64,000 nucleotides of DNA from Ancylostoma caninum (Eukaryota > Nematoda > Chromadorea > Rhabditida > Ancylostomatidae). Below, in pieces: positions 1-11,920 of the stretch. Location of the stretch: NCBI GenBank assembly GCA_037903475.1, contig JBAJFG010000309.1, forward strand, positions 124,001-188,000, in the 5' to 3' direction. The notes beneath the pieces were generated by a model. That model was not told the DNA's origin. It did no database searches and was given only the letters and a program-made list of their open reading frames with translations. Within the stretch, counting starts at the first letter, position 1. The number at the start of each line of letters is the position of its first letter. The translations under genes were made by a program, and so were the position numbers.

Positions 1-273
1 AACCATTACCGAACCTCTACTGCTGCACTTCTGCTCTAGCTTACGAGTGTACTTGCCGATCTTGGTGGTTTGACTGGTTTGTGGATCGGTGCCTCGGTGG
101 TCAGCTTACTCGAAATTTTCTCACTGATAGTGTTTGCTTCTCAAGCATACGTCCGAAAACGAAAAGGATCTATGTGAGTACAGTTTCCAATTTTTATTAG
201 TTTTTTTTTACTTTTGTTTGAATTCGTCCGAGCTTCAGTGTTTAATGTTATCGTTGTTACATGTCATGTTTCC

Positions 274-1255
274 ATGGGAAAAAAAGACTCGAGTTACAGA
301 GCTTCTTCATCAGTGTCTCAGCTGGCAGTGCGGAAAGCATCGCGAACGTCGATGCACGCACTTCACAAAGCCAGCATTAACACGCGACTGTCTGTGCAAG
401 ACATTCGATCACTAAAGTCAAATCATTCATCGCGATCGAAACAATCAATAGTGATCGAAGATTTACCGTCTCCGATCCAGGTAGGGTTTCTGTTGCGTAC
501 AACTAGTACTAATATTTGAAAGTTTCAGCGAACATAGTGTTCTCCATGTCTGAGACCCGCTACCATGAATATTTGTGGTAAAGTAATGTTCCATGGAATT
601 TCAAAGAAAATTTCAGGAGCAAACAGATGATGAAGAGTCATCATCATCATCTGCAACAGACGGTACTATCGCAAGTTGCCGGTACCTTGCTCCCGGCGAA
701 GAACTCCCATGCCTCTGTAAATATGATGCCGATGGCAACATTAGGGTCATGAAAGCTTTGTGTCCTGTTCATGGATTTATGGTCAGGAGAGGCTATGACT
801 ACAGGTAGGAGACAACCCAATAGAGTGCGACTTGTCTAACTTGCAGAACGAAATACAAAAACATATGTTTCAGTGTATCTAACAGTGAGGAAGACGCAGA
901 GGATGACGAGGTACATAAAGAAGAACCTTACTATGCCGAACCATTCGTACCTAGAAAGTCAGTTAGAGGTTCATTTTAACAACCTCGCCCTGCAGCCTGG
1001 ATACCTTGCTGCTCTCTATTGCAAATAATTACGCTTAATAATTTCTAACATCTTCAGATTTCCCCCGTCGTATAGAACATGGACACCCACAAAACCAAAA
1101 ACTAACATTGAATTACTTCAGAGAATTGCGCGCCACCTCTACTGACTTTTAGGAGCTCCCGGAAGAAGAGCAAAAGTAAGCATAAAAAGGAAACGGGTCC
1201 GAACGGTCAAGTGTCCGATCAGAACACACCAGCACGATCGTCAACTGAACCATGA
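274..1255 (+). CDS. Unknown 193-residue protein, four exons
   Basis: I do not recognise this protein. The model joins 274-480, 617-804, 874-957 and 1153-1255; the total is 582 nt and all junctions are GT-AG and in phase. The N-terminal third is Ser/Arg/Lys-rich. Residues about 70-83 are acidic with a serine run. A compact central segment carries CLC and then CPVH about 14 residues later, a spacing that could bind zinc (inference). An acidic stretch and a basic SSRKKSKSKHKK tail follow. An alternative acceptor at 846/847 would add nine in-frame residues; I chose the TTTCAG at 868-873 because it matches the nematode consensus. Codons upstream of 274 stay open to 214, so a longer start is possible. 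The gene lies antisense to ire-1 and probably inside one of its introns. Confidence is high that it is a gene; its function is unknown. Confidence 0.72.
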
Positions 1256-1369
1256 AGGCGGATCTACAGCGAACAAGAACCGCAGCTTAATTTGCACACA
1301 TATCTCATATTTAATGTTTATGTTTCAGCTGTATACCCTCCAAGGAAAATCTGTGATTGTTTTTTTTTG

Positions 1370-1375
1370 AATAAA
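1370..1375 (+). terminator. Poly(A) signal AATAAA of the 193-residue gene
   Basis: A canonical AATAAA lies 115 bp after the stop codon and about 40 bp before the nearest ire-1 exon on the other strand. The two transcripts would therefore overlap only as intron versus exon. Confidence 0.6.
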
Positions 1376-1412
1376 TAGCCTCAAAGATTAGTATAATAAA
1401 TGAGACTGTTAC

Positions 1413-3346
1413 CTTTATTATATTCTCCATTGTTTCTCCTCCCATTACTGTAAAGTGCAGCTTGTGGAGACCATCATGCTGGAGAAGGTACATCGCCACC
1501 ACAGGTAGGCCGAAGTCGCGTTGCCAGATAATCTCCCCTTTAAAAGTTCACTATGTGTGAAAGAAAGGAAACGAATTGCAAAATACATTTCAACAAACTG
1601 CAATAAAACTGTGAACTCGGTTCCTGTACGGTAGTCCGAACAGGATACAGAGTGGTGAAGCGTGAAAAAAAGGCTTGCGATCTAGAAAAGATTTTGACGT
1701 TTTAATCACTCTTGCACTCCCAGAATATCGTCCGTCTGGTCTGGCCTGCCGCACCATCTGACAAATCTGCTCGGTGTTGTGGTCTACGGACGTTGCGGTA
1801 TTAATGTTTTGCTTATGTTTCCACTCAAGCATTTTCGAATGAACACAAAGGCACAAAATCGTAAGGAACAGCGCCCGAATACAACGGTTTCCAGCTGGTA
1901 AACCGTGCTGCATAGATGGTGCGGCGCGGTATTCTGTGATGCGAGAGCGGTTGAACGGCATTGTACATGTGAGCACCAAAACAACGGATGAAGCGGTCGG
2001 CTTTAGTCAGTCCTCCCTTGGGATAAGCTACAAATTCGACTCCATTTCGAAATCATAGAGGCACTCGAATGTCCACATTTCTTCTACAATGACTGGAAGG
2101 AGTGAGAGCGTGGGGGATAGGTGATGTACTAGACGGAGCTTCACTTCAGCAGATGGATTTAGTACCAATTTACGCTCCATGGAGAAAAGCAAATCACTGT
2201 TAACCTGAGACGATGATTGGCCTATCGGTAGTGTGTGTGTGGCAGGGGTAGCTCGCGCTAAAGCTACACGCTCTCATACGAAAGTTGACACAATTCATTA
2301 TGAGGGCAATTTATACTAGCTACGTGCGTCAGTCGCGCAGCAGTCGCACTCATCCATTTGAGAGGAATTTTCCATGAAGACCGGTCAACACAGCATGTAC
2401 ATCCTCAATGAAAAGAACGCGCGGCCGCCGCGAGGCCATAAACGCGTGCGTCTGTGCTGCGACTGCGATGCGACTGTGCCCTATTGTTCATCATATAAAC
2501 GCACGTGCGTCAGTCGCACGCATCCAGTATAAATTTCCCGATAGTGTGGAACAGAGAAGGGGAGAAATAGTGCAGTATTCGGAGAGGAAGACCGGAAGCA
2601 CAAATACTCGACTATCGTCATTTTTAAAACGGACTATGACTGCTATATCAAAAGTGTTCGAGCAATATACACTAAGCATCACGCAAAACACCTCAAACAC
2701 AACCTGTACTATGGCTAACTTGCATGTTTCTGTAAAGATGCATGGAACTCGATGAATATATGCAGTTCTTGTCGGAAAGATAGACGGATTGCGCGTGCAG
2801 TTTCATAGCGTTGCGGCCGCAGAATCGCGGCGGGACCTACTGGACCCTCTCACTTAGAGCATGCTCTCTCCTCGCCTATCGTTTAGGTCCCGCTGCGATT
2901 CTGCAGCTACGGAATCCGTCTGTTTCTGAGAAGGAGTATAACTCTGCAAATAATTAGGTTTGAAAAATGGGTGCTGGAATACTGAGCGCTAGCATGGAGA
3001 AAAACTAAGCGCAATTAAATATGTAGAAAGAATGAGAGAGGAATGGGGAAAAAGAAATACGGTACATCTAAGCATAATAATTGAGAACACCGGTAACTAG
3101 CACCTAAAACCCAAACAAAAGCGTTTCTTATCCTTATCATCCAATTCCCTTCATATTTTCTTTTCCTGAACGATAAGAAAACAGATAATTACCACCCCTC
3201 CCCCCCGGGAAGTCAGGTTACATTACTATTCATCAGCATATTTCAGCGAAATTTTGGGATTGTTTGTGGGGTGTGACATTCGCAGAGAAAAAACTGATAT
3301 CGACTGTGTTTCTTAGCAAAGGATTTCAACAGTGAAGCACTAGCAC

Positions 3347-3396
<50 letters not shown>

Positions 3397-6300
3397 GGAG
3401 GGAGGGAGAGGGAGAGAGAGCAGAACCCCAATAAAAGATTGTTCAGGAACGTTTAAGATCTTTCAAAAACCAGCTTCACGACAATCAAAAAAAAAGTTTC
3501 AATCTCTAAAGCCTCGAGCAATTCCAACTAAAAGGGTGATTTAACAAAAACTTCGAACTACTCCCATCCCCCTGTCAATATAACTATTAACCATATTCTT
3601 TCATGATTTTCCACAGATATTCACGATTATTCACATGATTTTCGATCGCACAGTCGAGCAAGAGCTTATACAAGTCGAGCAGAGTATTCCCATATCAGTA
3701 TACTCACAATACTCAGCAAACTGGGAAGTGCATTCTTAAATTGCTGGGACTAAAAAGGAAGGAGAAGAACAAAAAAACAATGGATAAGGTCAGCTAAACC
3801 AAAAGAATGGTTAAGTTCAGGTAAACCACTCACCACCAGGTCCCACTGTGAGAACGTTGCCACTGGATGTGACATAATGGCGAAAAGGATAGTCACTGTT
3901 AGCTAAAAATAATGTGATGCAAATTTCAACATTAAGAAGAATGATTATTGGATATGTATGTGCAGAATGAAGTGGAGAACAAAAATGTGCATGACGATGT
4001 TGGAACTACATCATATTGCGGAACTACTAAGTAAAATTGGAAAAACATGATTGAGTAGGCAAACACAAAATGAACCAACATGGTAGAAGATGAGCAGTGT
4101 AATCCGAAAATGTAGTGTTCCACGTTTTCTCGCGATTCTTCGTATCGTACATGCTTATCTGAACGTTTAAGTTGGATTAATTATAGCTAAGGGAACTAGA
4201 TAACTTAAATAAGGGCTCAGATGGATCTGTGCGATGTGAACGGTATAATCAGACGAATAAATTAAGACAATGACAAACTTGCCCGCGACCGAGTTTTTGT
4301 CTAGACAGCTAACCGAGAGCTGGGAAAATATTTGAGAATTTTGGTTCAAATCTACGCCGTCGTTGAAGTTCAGCGACAAAGTACAGAACTATTATTTAAG
4401 TAGGCTGCTCCCAGAGTAAATCTCCGAAGTCTCGAATCAAAAGATCACATACCCGATACTCGGTTCGACCAACGAAGACAGCATTTTTGTTATTTGCTGG
4501 GCAAACTTTATCATTAGTAGCCGACAAGGTCTCGACCTAGAACGGAACAACGAGTGGTGATCTTTGTATCCAATGAATCTAACAGAACATAGCCAAAAGA
4601 CGTTACCTTAGAACCAGTCAGAGGATCAATCTCAAGCCAAACATCCCTTTTGCTTCCTGAAGAAAAAGAGTCACATTGCAAACAGATGGGAACAGCATTT
4701 GTTGACGCTCATAAAGCCAATTCTTAAAAATTGTACGACAACAGGAACAACTACCTACCTCAACAAAAATAACGATTGAAAACGCTAACCTGCATACAGA
4801 ACTCCATCACTACTCTTCAACGGCGAAGCGTGAACTAATGCAGGGATACTGAGTGGTAATCGCTTCAGCATTCCTTCCTTGAGTATGTACAGTGATCCAT
4901 CTTGAGGATTAGGAAGAAATGTGAAACCTTGCTTAACCGTTGTAGGTGCACGCAGAACGGGATCTGAACATATTTGCTACAAAACAGATGCGGAAACGTT
5001 CAACGCTGCACGAGGCCGCCTTCATTACCACAATTACCCCAACAAAATTGAAGCTGAAAATTACATCAACGCAATCACTAATTCGTTGAATAACCACGGA
5101 TAGCCATACAGTCATTCGCGGTTTTCCTATGCTGATCAGCTGGTTCTACTGCTGATCAGCGTATGGAAAGCGCGACGGGAGTTTGTTTTAGAAGAAAACC
5201 TCCCATTTCGTTACAATTTGAAATCTGCTATCGTTCCATCTATTCTAGCGCACCGAGAAATCATGCGAAAATCAATTCATGTTAGCAAAAACTAGCTGAT
5301 TGGTGTGACGGGCAGTCAATCTAAGTGATATAAGTAGCCAGACCACATGACTTTCAAGGAATGAAAGAAGAAAAAAAAAACAAATAATTGGGAGGGGGGT
5401 ATCTACGTACACTTATTCAAACGAATTTGAGAAATGGGTCAAAATCTACCATGACCTATCTACTGTACGATGTAAAAATACCCCAAAAAGATGAATAAGG
5501 CAAGGATCTAAACGTTCAAAACTCATGGCAAACAATAAAATGTAAAAACAAACTAGCGAAATCGCCCCTGTTCCAGAAAAACATGGAACATTCTTCTTGT
5601 CTTCGAAATTCATTCACTAAAGCTACTAGAACTTTTCTACCACCTTACTTCTTGCTTGAGTTCAAGACTTACTGCATGCAAGATTAGGCAGAAATGCCAA
5701 AATGCGAACACTCGTGCTGGAAAACCGTGTACATGTTCATTCTACAACAATATGACACGCTTATCCCAGCATTTATGCGTATTATAAAGTAAAGCATTAA
5801 CTGTGGCAATTAACCATTTTTCAATGATTTTTGAAAAGTGTAGATTGTTCCAGAATAAATAAATGATGCACCAACCGTCCTGCAACGTCCATTTAGTGGA
5901 CCCGTCCTCCGTGTTTAACGCTCTCAATTGACCATCAAGAGTGCTAACCAGAACAGTACCATATGAATGCCCAATGCGAGGAGTTACATCCTAAATGTGC
6001 GCGGCAATGGTAATAATAGTTGCAATGCAGTTAAAAAGCATCAACAGAAAAGCGTGATTATGTGTGTCGAATATTCAACCGCACTTCACATCCTCTCTCT
6101 GCACCTCGAATCACCAACAGTGATGAGGAATAACAAACAACTGTTACTATAAGGTTGAAGTAGCATAACTTCAGGGCGTCCACAGGCCATGACAGTTCAA
6201 ATTAAATCAAAAAGAACTGGAGATGAAAGAGATAACGGATGTGGAAAGGATGCATATCGATTCCCTCGCTGTGTCGACTGTATTGCTTAATACAGTAGCG

Positions 6301-7363
6301 AGTGATGACGGCGAAGTCTAGGTACACCCTAAGCGACTTGTAACATGGAAAGAAAAAAATAATGGACAGTGCGCTAAATGTTCCTTTTTTGGAGAGTAAC
6401 TTTGACTAATCTGTTAAACCTCCACCAAAAACATGATGCGGTGATTATTTGTGAGTTATGATGCGAGGATGAGTAATGATTCACGAATTCCAGAAGAATT
6501 TTCAACACGAAATTGATCACTTGGTCATAGAGGATAGATTACAAACTTTTTACACGGAAACCTAGTTGTTGGAGCATGAGGGAAAGCTTTCTGAAAAAAA
6601 TCGAGTTCACGAATAAAACATTTCGATAGAATGAGCAGCTTCATGGCTTTTACACGGTCATAAATGTAAAAACCATCCCAGAATGCTGTTCTTCTAAAGT
6701 TGTCTTAAAATTTGAACCATATGTTTGCCTTGAAACAGGGCTGGAATAAGCACGCTTCTACATGTTCATATTTAAATTGGATTCAACTAATTCACTCAAT
6801 TAATTAATTTATTATTTATTTATCTTTACACCATTTGGTAAGCCCTGTCGACAAATTCGAATCTAGAAACAACACTTCAGAAACAGAGAACAAAAAAAAA
6901 TGAACACAAAGAATGTTAACTGGTCTATGTCTTGGCTTCCCAGTGAAATAGAAGAGTTTTGCCTATTATTTCATGATGATTCTTCAAGGGGTATAAACAG
7001 TGAGCGAGAGTGGGTAAGTTAATTAATCGTAATTTTGCAGCTAAAAAAAAACATAAACAGGATTTTACAGACATTAATTGATATGTGATCAAACTTCACG
7101 TAATTTTATTAATCGGTTTGATTCGTCACTCATTTCAAAAATTACTCTGAATGTTATGGCGAAGTAGATGAATAAGATAAAAAACGGAAGAGGGAAAAAA
7201 TGTTATGGAAGGTGAACAAGCTCTGATAACCAGGGCACTAATAAAAAATTCATATAAAAAGACTAGGACGCTCAAGAACAGAAATAGGACTCACATCAAT
7301 ATCGTCATCCGAAGCAAATCCTGAAGTAGCAACAGAAACAATTAGCAGCAGCGAAAACCACAT
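1413..7363 (-). CDS. ire-1: IRE-1 endoplasmic reticulum stress sensor, N-terminal luminal part (gene continues left of window)
   Basis: IRE-1 is the ER transmembrane kinase/endoribonuclease that senses unfolded proteins and splices xbp-1 mRNA. Eight exons join in phase on the minus strand: 7363-7295, 5990-5876, 4963-4790, 4656-4607, 4536-4453, 4158-4080, 3902-3834 and 1537-1413, encoding 255 residues. Residues 1-18 (MWFSLLLIV...) form a signal peptide. Luminal-domain landmarks follow in order: LVSTLDGQLRAL, KWTLQDDPVLRAP, PNPQDGSLY, SSDGVLYAG, DVWLEIDPLTG, VGRTEYR, TAHLLP, and PVVAMYLL with HDGLHKL. These match the family pattern as I recall it from worm and human IRE1. The membrane span, kinase and RNase parts are not in the window; because the last visible exon ends at a GT donor, continuation to the left is more likely than truncation. 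The acceptor of the last exon (TTTTAAAG) is weak, but its phase fits. The 2.3-kb intron 1538-3833 holds repeats. Confidence 0.9.
2308..2535. repeat. Dispersed inverted-repeat element, family A, copy 1
   Basis: A 228-bp element begins with AATTTATACTAGCTACGTGC and ends with the near-reverse complement (GCACGCATCCAGTATAAATT). The interior is rich in TGCGTC/GACTGCG words. It lies in the intron 1538-3833 of ire-1. Related copies lie at 9600, 54100 and 60895. It has no coding capacity and looks like a MITE; the superfamily is unknown. Confidence 0.65.
2782..2921. repeat. 140-bp fold-back element
   Basis: AGACGGATT at the left end is mirrored by AATCCGTCT at the right. The inner arms also pair: GCAGAATCGCGGCGGGACCT near 2820 against AGGTCCCGCTGCGATTCTGC near 2885. 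A single strand would fold into a long hairpin. A fragment of the same GGTCCCGCTGaGATT word occurs near 35962. Confidence 0.7.
3349..3420. repeat. (GA)n microsatellite
   Basis: About 72 bp of GA dinucleotides grade into GGGA units at the right end. It lies within an ire-1 intron. Confidence 0.95.
5124..5167. repeat. Short perfect-core inverted repeat in ire-1 intron
   Basis: GCTGATCAGC occurs twice, 10 bp apart, with flanks TTCCTAT and GTATGGAA that extend the pairing. The core is itself palindromic. Function unknown. Confidence 0.5.
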
Positions 7364-7422
7364 GACTCTTGACAGAGTCCACGCGCTTATGAGTCCCAAT
7401 AGAGTGACGGCAGGTGACTCGA

Positions 7423-7430
7423 ACTGACTG
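7423..7430 (-). other. ire-1: Splice or spliced-leader acceptor upstream of ire-1 start
   Basis: On the minus strand TTTTCAGTCAG ends about 60 nt before the ire-1 ATG. No upstream exon is evident, so this could be a trans-splice site or the acceptor of a 5' UTR intron. Confidence 0.4.
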
Positions 7431-8102
7431 AAAATAAATGGATGAAAAAGAATAACACGAAAATATTTGAAAGCAGAAGTAAAGCGGAATTACATCATAA
7501 CGGTCTGCCTACCGCCTAACTTTCAAACCCACACTTGAAAGCTGGCGATTTCCAAACAGGTCGTGAAAACGTCGGTATTTTTCTAACAGAGTGATCGGAC
7601 TACTTCACAAATAAGCAGAGAACTAGCGAGGAACTCAATGCGAACAAAAACTTCGAACAGCAACGTCAGCGATTTGAATAAGCTCAGCAATAGTAAAAGT
7701 GTGTTGCACGCAATATTGCAGACTTGCAGCGATTTTGATGGAAGCGATTTGATCGCTTGGCCATAAGTCCTACTTTTTGAAAGGACTGGTGACAAGTGAA
7801 CCACTTTTTCGTGCTGTAGTAAATATTACAATCTGTCGCATGAAAAGTATTAGATTATTAAAGGTATAGTCCATTCAACTGGCAGTCGGTATTGGTGGAA
7901 GGATCATGAACTGATACGCGACCACTTTCAATCAATATCAAGCATGCTTGATAGTGCACTATCGCACCATTCCGTGAATGCACCAGTACCGACTCCTTTC
8001 CGAATGCCCTATAACATCAGCAAAAAGTCTTCGTATCTGAGATTTTGCTGGATTTCAAGGTTTTGAGGGACCTAGAACTCACTTCCAACAACGACAGTCT
8101 TA

Positions 8103-8234
8103 CTCAAAAATCTTTGCCTGACGCCCCACCGCCCATCAGTTAATCCACACCACACCTTGTATGATAACGCATATATAGGTGATGTGGCGTGGCTGAGTTG
8201 ACGGGCGGTACAACATGAAGCAAAGATTTTTGAG
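8103..8234. repeat. 132-bp inverted-repeat element
   Basis: The ends CTCAAAAATCTTTGC and GCAAAGATTTTTGAG form a perfect 15-bp terminal inverted repeat. Inner arms (ACGCCCCACCGCCCATCAG against CTGAGTTGACGGGCGGT) pair with mismatches. It is MITE-like, with no ORF. Confidence 0.7.
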
Positions 8235-9599
8235 AAGTGTTGCACTCAGCAAGAAACACACGAGAAATCCACCAAATTGAGATGTTCTTTTCAGTGCGTA
8301 TTAGCGCGCTCCACTGACACTACTAGGTCCCGCCACGCGGAGGTAACCACGCGCTTGTATACAACCGCGGACTGCGTGCGCTGGCGCATGCAAGGCACCT
8401 GTGTTCGCTTATGCTCAGAACCCCAAAAACAACTTGTTGACAAGCATTTGGTAAGCAAGTTTCTGATCGCATATGAAACTTGGGCCCGTAGTAAAGCGTC
8501 ATGGCGTTGAGATCAGCTACCTGCACAACTCATCGCCACAGATGATCGCACGCGCGACGATCTTCCAATACTGAGGAATGAAAGATCATCACCATCCACG
8601 GCGGTGCTGCAAGCACGTACAGTCGTGTACAGGCGGTTCAGAAATGAGTCGGTATTGGTGCATTTTTACGTAAAGAGATTAGAGAGCCCTTTGGCAAGTC
8701 GTGCATGTTTGAGCTTGTTAGTCGCAATGATTTTTAACTGCTTAACATGTTAGAAAGGCTCCCGGAAATGATTTGGGAGTACGTGGAGCACATACCTCCG
8801 ATAAGTGGCATACCGACTCCCCAGTGAATGACCTGTAGAGAGACAACCTCCAAGCTTGAGCAGCCTCACAGTAAACAAGCCGTGTACGTGATAACGATTG
8901 TTCTAAAGAGCCTATAAAAGCCTTGCTCCTGAGATGATTCTCATTCTCTGCCCATAACCCCAGAAACACATACGCCGGCTGGCTGCATGCAGCCAAGCTC
9001 GAAGGCATCTACAGTTCGAGCCAGTATGTACATAACGACGTACCTAACAAGAGATTGAAACTTCAGATCTATTTCCAGGTCTTTGTAAGAAGATCGAACT
9101 TGTGCGACAACTTTTCAAAACATTCCATGAGAAGGAGCGCGGCCTTCGAACAAAAGAAGCAGAAACTGGGTAAATTGTTCTCGATCTTATAACCTGGTTA
9201 GCGAATGATTGCAGCCGAGTGGTTTTATAAGAGAAAAATTGCGCAAAACTTCATCTTAAAGGAAGAAACGGGACCCTGTTGACATATTGGCTAAAACTGA
9301 ATTTGAAGAAGTTGGAGTAACAAAACGTCCTGCAGTCTCTTTATTACGGAAGAAAAGTTCTGTTCGTTGGAAAACAAAACCAAGCAGAGTAAGTCACGTA
9401 ATACCTATTACGTAAACTGATACTTCGTTGAGAATCGTTGGCATGTTTCAGCCATAGGGTATCTTTGATCGTCGTGATCGGCACGACCACAAAAACCGCC
9501 AGCGTTTGCTGTATGGGAAGGGTGCTTGAAGAGAGTTCTGACGTTAGAGGTGTTATATGTTGGTGAGAGAATTGGAATGGTGAAGCTGTCGACAAGGAC

Positions 9600-9810
9600 A
9601 ATTTACACCAGCTGCGTGCGGCAGTCGCGCATCAGATGTACACATCCATTTGCGGAGGATTCGCCCGGCATGCAAATCCTCGATGAAATGAACGCGTGGC
9701 CGCAGCGATGCGGTAAACGCGTGCGTCTGGGCTGCGACTGCAATGCGACTGGGGCCTATTCTTCATCATATAGACCCACTCGCGTCAGTAGCACGCATCC
9801 AGTATAAATT
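9600..9810. repeat. Dispersed inverted-repeat element, family A, copy 2
   Basis: It starts with AATTTACACCAGCTGCGTGC and ends with GCACGCATCCAGTATAAATT. The interior matches copy 1 at 2308 in order (CTCGATGAAATGAACGCG, CGATGCGGTAAACGCGTGCG, TATTCTTCATCATATA). Confidence 0.7.
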
Positions 9811-10503
9811 ACCCTGGAGACATCGTTTCCATTAGAGTATCCCCAGATTTCGCCAGTTCAAAATGAATAAAAATGAAGCGGCGATATAAGAGATAAGGAT
9901 CGTGGGAATGATACGTATCGATTGCCAAGATACATCGTCATGGATCGCTGCCAAATGGGGGTAATCGCCCGTACTGTCGAAGATGGGCACAAAATGAACT
10001 GGCGATGTGAGTAATAGCGATAGTGGAAACGATGCCTACTGATCGCCACTCCCCATTTATAATCATCCTTCTCACGTCTGGGGTCTCCTCATTCACTTTA
10101 TCCACGTGGCGATCGCCGGCTGTCGTGGCGATGGCCACGATTGCTGGCGAAGTCTGGGCATACTCTTACCGCTTAGATTACCATTGGTTCATTTTGGGCA
10201 TACCTTCGAGAAACATCGTCCATTCCCAGGAGAGTGACAGTCAAGCGCCCTTGAACGTTAACATATGTTGATTTCAACAGTCTTGCGTAATAGACGTCTT
10301 TCAGTTTTCAAACTGGAGCGTTAGGCAATGCCACGCTCTTCCAAGATTGTCTTTACCTCCCCAACAGATTAGAGCATGCAGGACTTTTCCAAAGCCGCCC
10401 AGCGCATTATCATAGTTAATATCAATTGGCATTTTATGTGCGTTTGTGTGCAGGAGAACCAACGCGAGCGAGCACAAAAATTAGCCCGAATTTCATTAGC
10501 CGG

Positions 10504-11779
10504 ATGAACAAGCTGGTCAGACTAATAAGTAGTTCTAGGACAAACCTACCAAGGAAGCAACAGAGAAGAAAGAAGACAGCCAAGCAACTGTGAGATTTTT
10601 TTTTTCAAACTGTAATTTACATGCGAGTTCAGTTGGTATGTGTACCTACTAAAGCTGCACAGGATAAAGTACGAGTTGCACGCCTTTACACTATTTTACA
10701 ACGTCTAAGAGACTACGGCATTATAAGGGGACACATTCGGGAACAAGCTATTTCTGCTATAAAACCAGAAAGAACACCCTTCAGGATCTCAATTGTCGAT
10801 TTTTCCATAGCAAAATTCTAAACAGTATTAATTTCTTTCACCATTCAAATCATCCATAAGATTGTCTTCCTTCCAGAAAAAGGAAGGAAAGCAACCCACG
10901 GACATGAAAGATATGGCAATCACCGATGTCATTCAACATCGAGAATTCCGTCTAGCGCGTAAGGTGACGCGTTTACTTTTTTCTAGCTATATTGAAATCT
11001 TGAGGATTTCTTCAAATTTCCATGCTGTTCTTCTGCAGCATAAAGCTCTATGTACTACCTCAAAGGCACTGTGAGGTCCTAGTTGAAGATAGGACTTACC
11101 AAGTGTTCCACGAATCCAGCAGAAAAAGTCTTCCACTCCAACAATAGTAATAATACACAGCTACTAACGAGCATACTAGAACAACTCAGCTCTACCATTG
11201 TACGACATCGGAGGCACGATTCATTTCTGTCATGTCCTTGTGAATTATCTTACTTCTCCTATTCAATCCATCCAGAATAACTTCATGAAACAAGTAATGG
11301 TTTCATCTATTAGATATACCATTTGAATTTCCTTGTAATGGCAGTCTGCTTAGGAAAGAATTCATATTTTCAATTTTATTCACAAGTTTCAGATAATTGA
11401 TGAAGTTCACAAAGCTAAGATGATGGAAAAGTTGCTAAATGAGGAAGACACAGCAACAATGCGGAAGTTCATTGAAACAGAGTTGGCTAGCCCGTCATAT
11501 AAGGTGAAAGTCTTCTTTCTCGTAGTTTGAGTTCTTCTGGATATGACAATATTTGTATTTATAGGAAGTTAGGTTGTTACATCGTGCATTAAATCAATTA
11601 TGGGAAGACGTTATGTGCAATCTCACACAATTTCATTTTGAGCAGGACGTATTGGTGTTTTTATGCGAACGAGAAAAGGTACATCCTTATGCTCGTTTGT
11701 AGCAAACTTAGTAACTTTTACGTACGTTCCTCTGGCTTAGGATAAACCTCGACAGATGTTCGACTTTACGTCGTTATAG
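10504..11779 (+). CDS. Unknown 168-residue protein, six exons
   Basis: The model joins 10504-10589, 10633-10702, 10877-10963, 11393-11503, 11565-11678 and 11741-11779 (507 nt, all phases consistent). The start ATG gives a basic N-terminus rich in Arg/Lys (RKQQRRKKTAKQ). Predicted helical, charged segments follow, including a Lys/Glu-rich stretch and LHRALNQLWEDV, and the chain ends MFDFTSL. A basic leader of this type would suit a mitochondrial or ribosome-associated protein, but I cannot name a family. The donor at 10702/10703 (AAC|GTCTAA) is the weakest junction. An alternative reading starts at 10621 in another frame but has no good donor into exon 3. Exons 3-6 are solid. The next gene starts 141 bp downstream on the same strand. 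Confidence 0.6.
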
Positions 11780-11818
11780 TAATAGTAATTGCCAAATCTC
11801 AATCCTGGTATGAAATTG

Positions 11819-11824
11819 AATAAA
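11819..11824 (+). terminator. Poly(A) signal AATAAA of the 168-residue gene
   Basis: AATAAA lies 40 bp after the stop codon and 97 bp before the next gene's ATG, the tight arrangement seen inside nematode operons. Confidence 0.6.
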
Positions 11825-11920
11825 AGTCAATTAATACGCTTCAAAACTGCTTAGAAATGACAGAGCCATAGATCGATTGATTCCTCATTGGACCGTCACA
11901 CATGTTGTTGTTCCGTCGTT

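Larger units (their letters stand above)
7431..10503. other. Gene-poor stretch between ire-1 and the next gene
   Basis: I see no supported exons here. It holds the fold-back element at 8103-8234, family A copy 2 at 9600-9810, and a GC-richer patch around 8290-8560. The 18-base word CCACGCGGAGGTAACCAC near 8333 recurs near 43201. Around 9880-10150 the word GGCGAT/ATCGCC is frequent in both orientations. The promoters of ire-1 and of the gene at 10504 must lie here, but no specific element is identifiable. Confidence 0.5.

Noticed and set aside
1..273. Missing IRE-1 exons at the left edge
   Set aside because: I read the minus strand here for the next expected luminal segment and for kinase motifs and found neither.
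10621..10821. Alternative start giving a segment LYTILQRLRDYGIIRGHI, reminiscent of LisH/TOF centrosomal proteins
   Set aside because: It is open but lacks a usable donor into the next exon, whereas the 10504 frame joins all exons in phase. Kept as an alternative in the gene entry.
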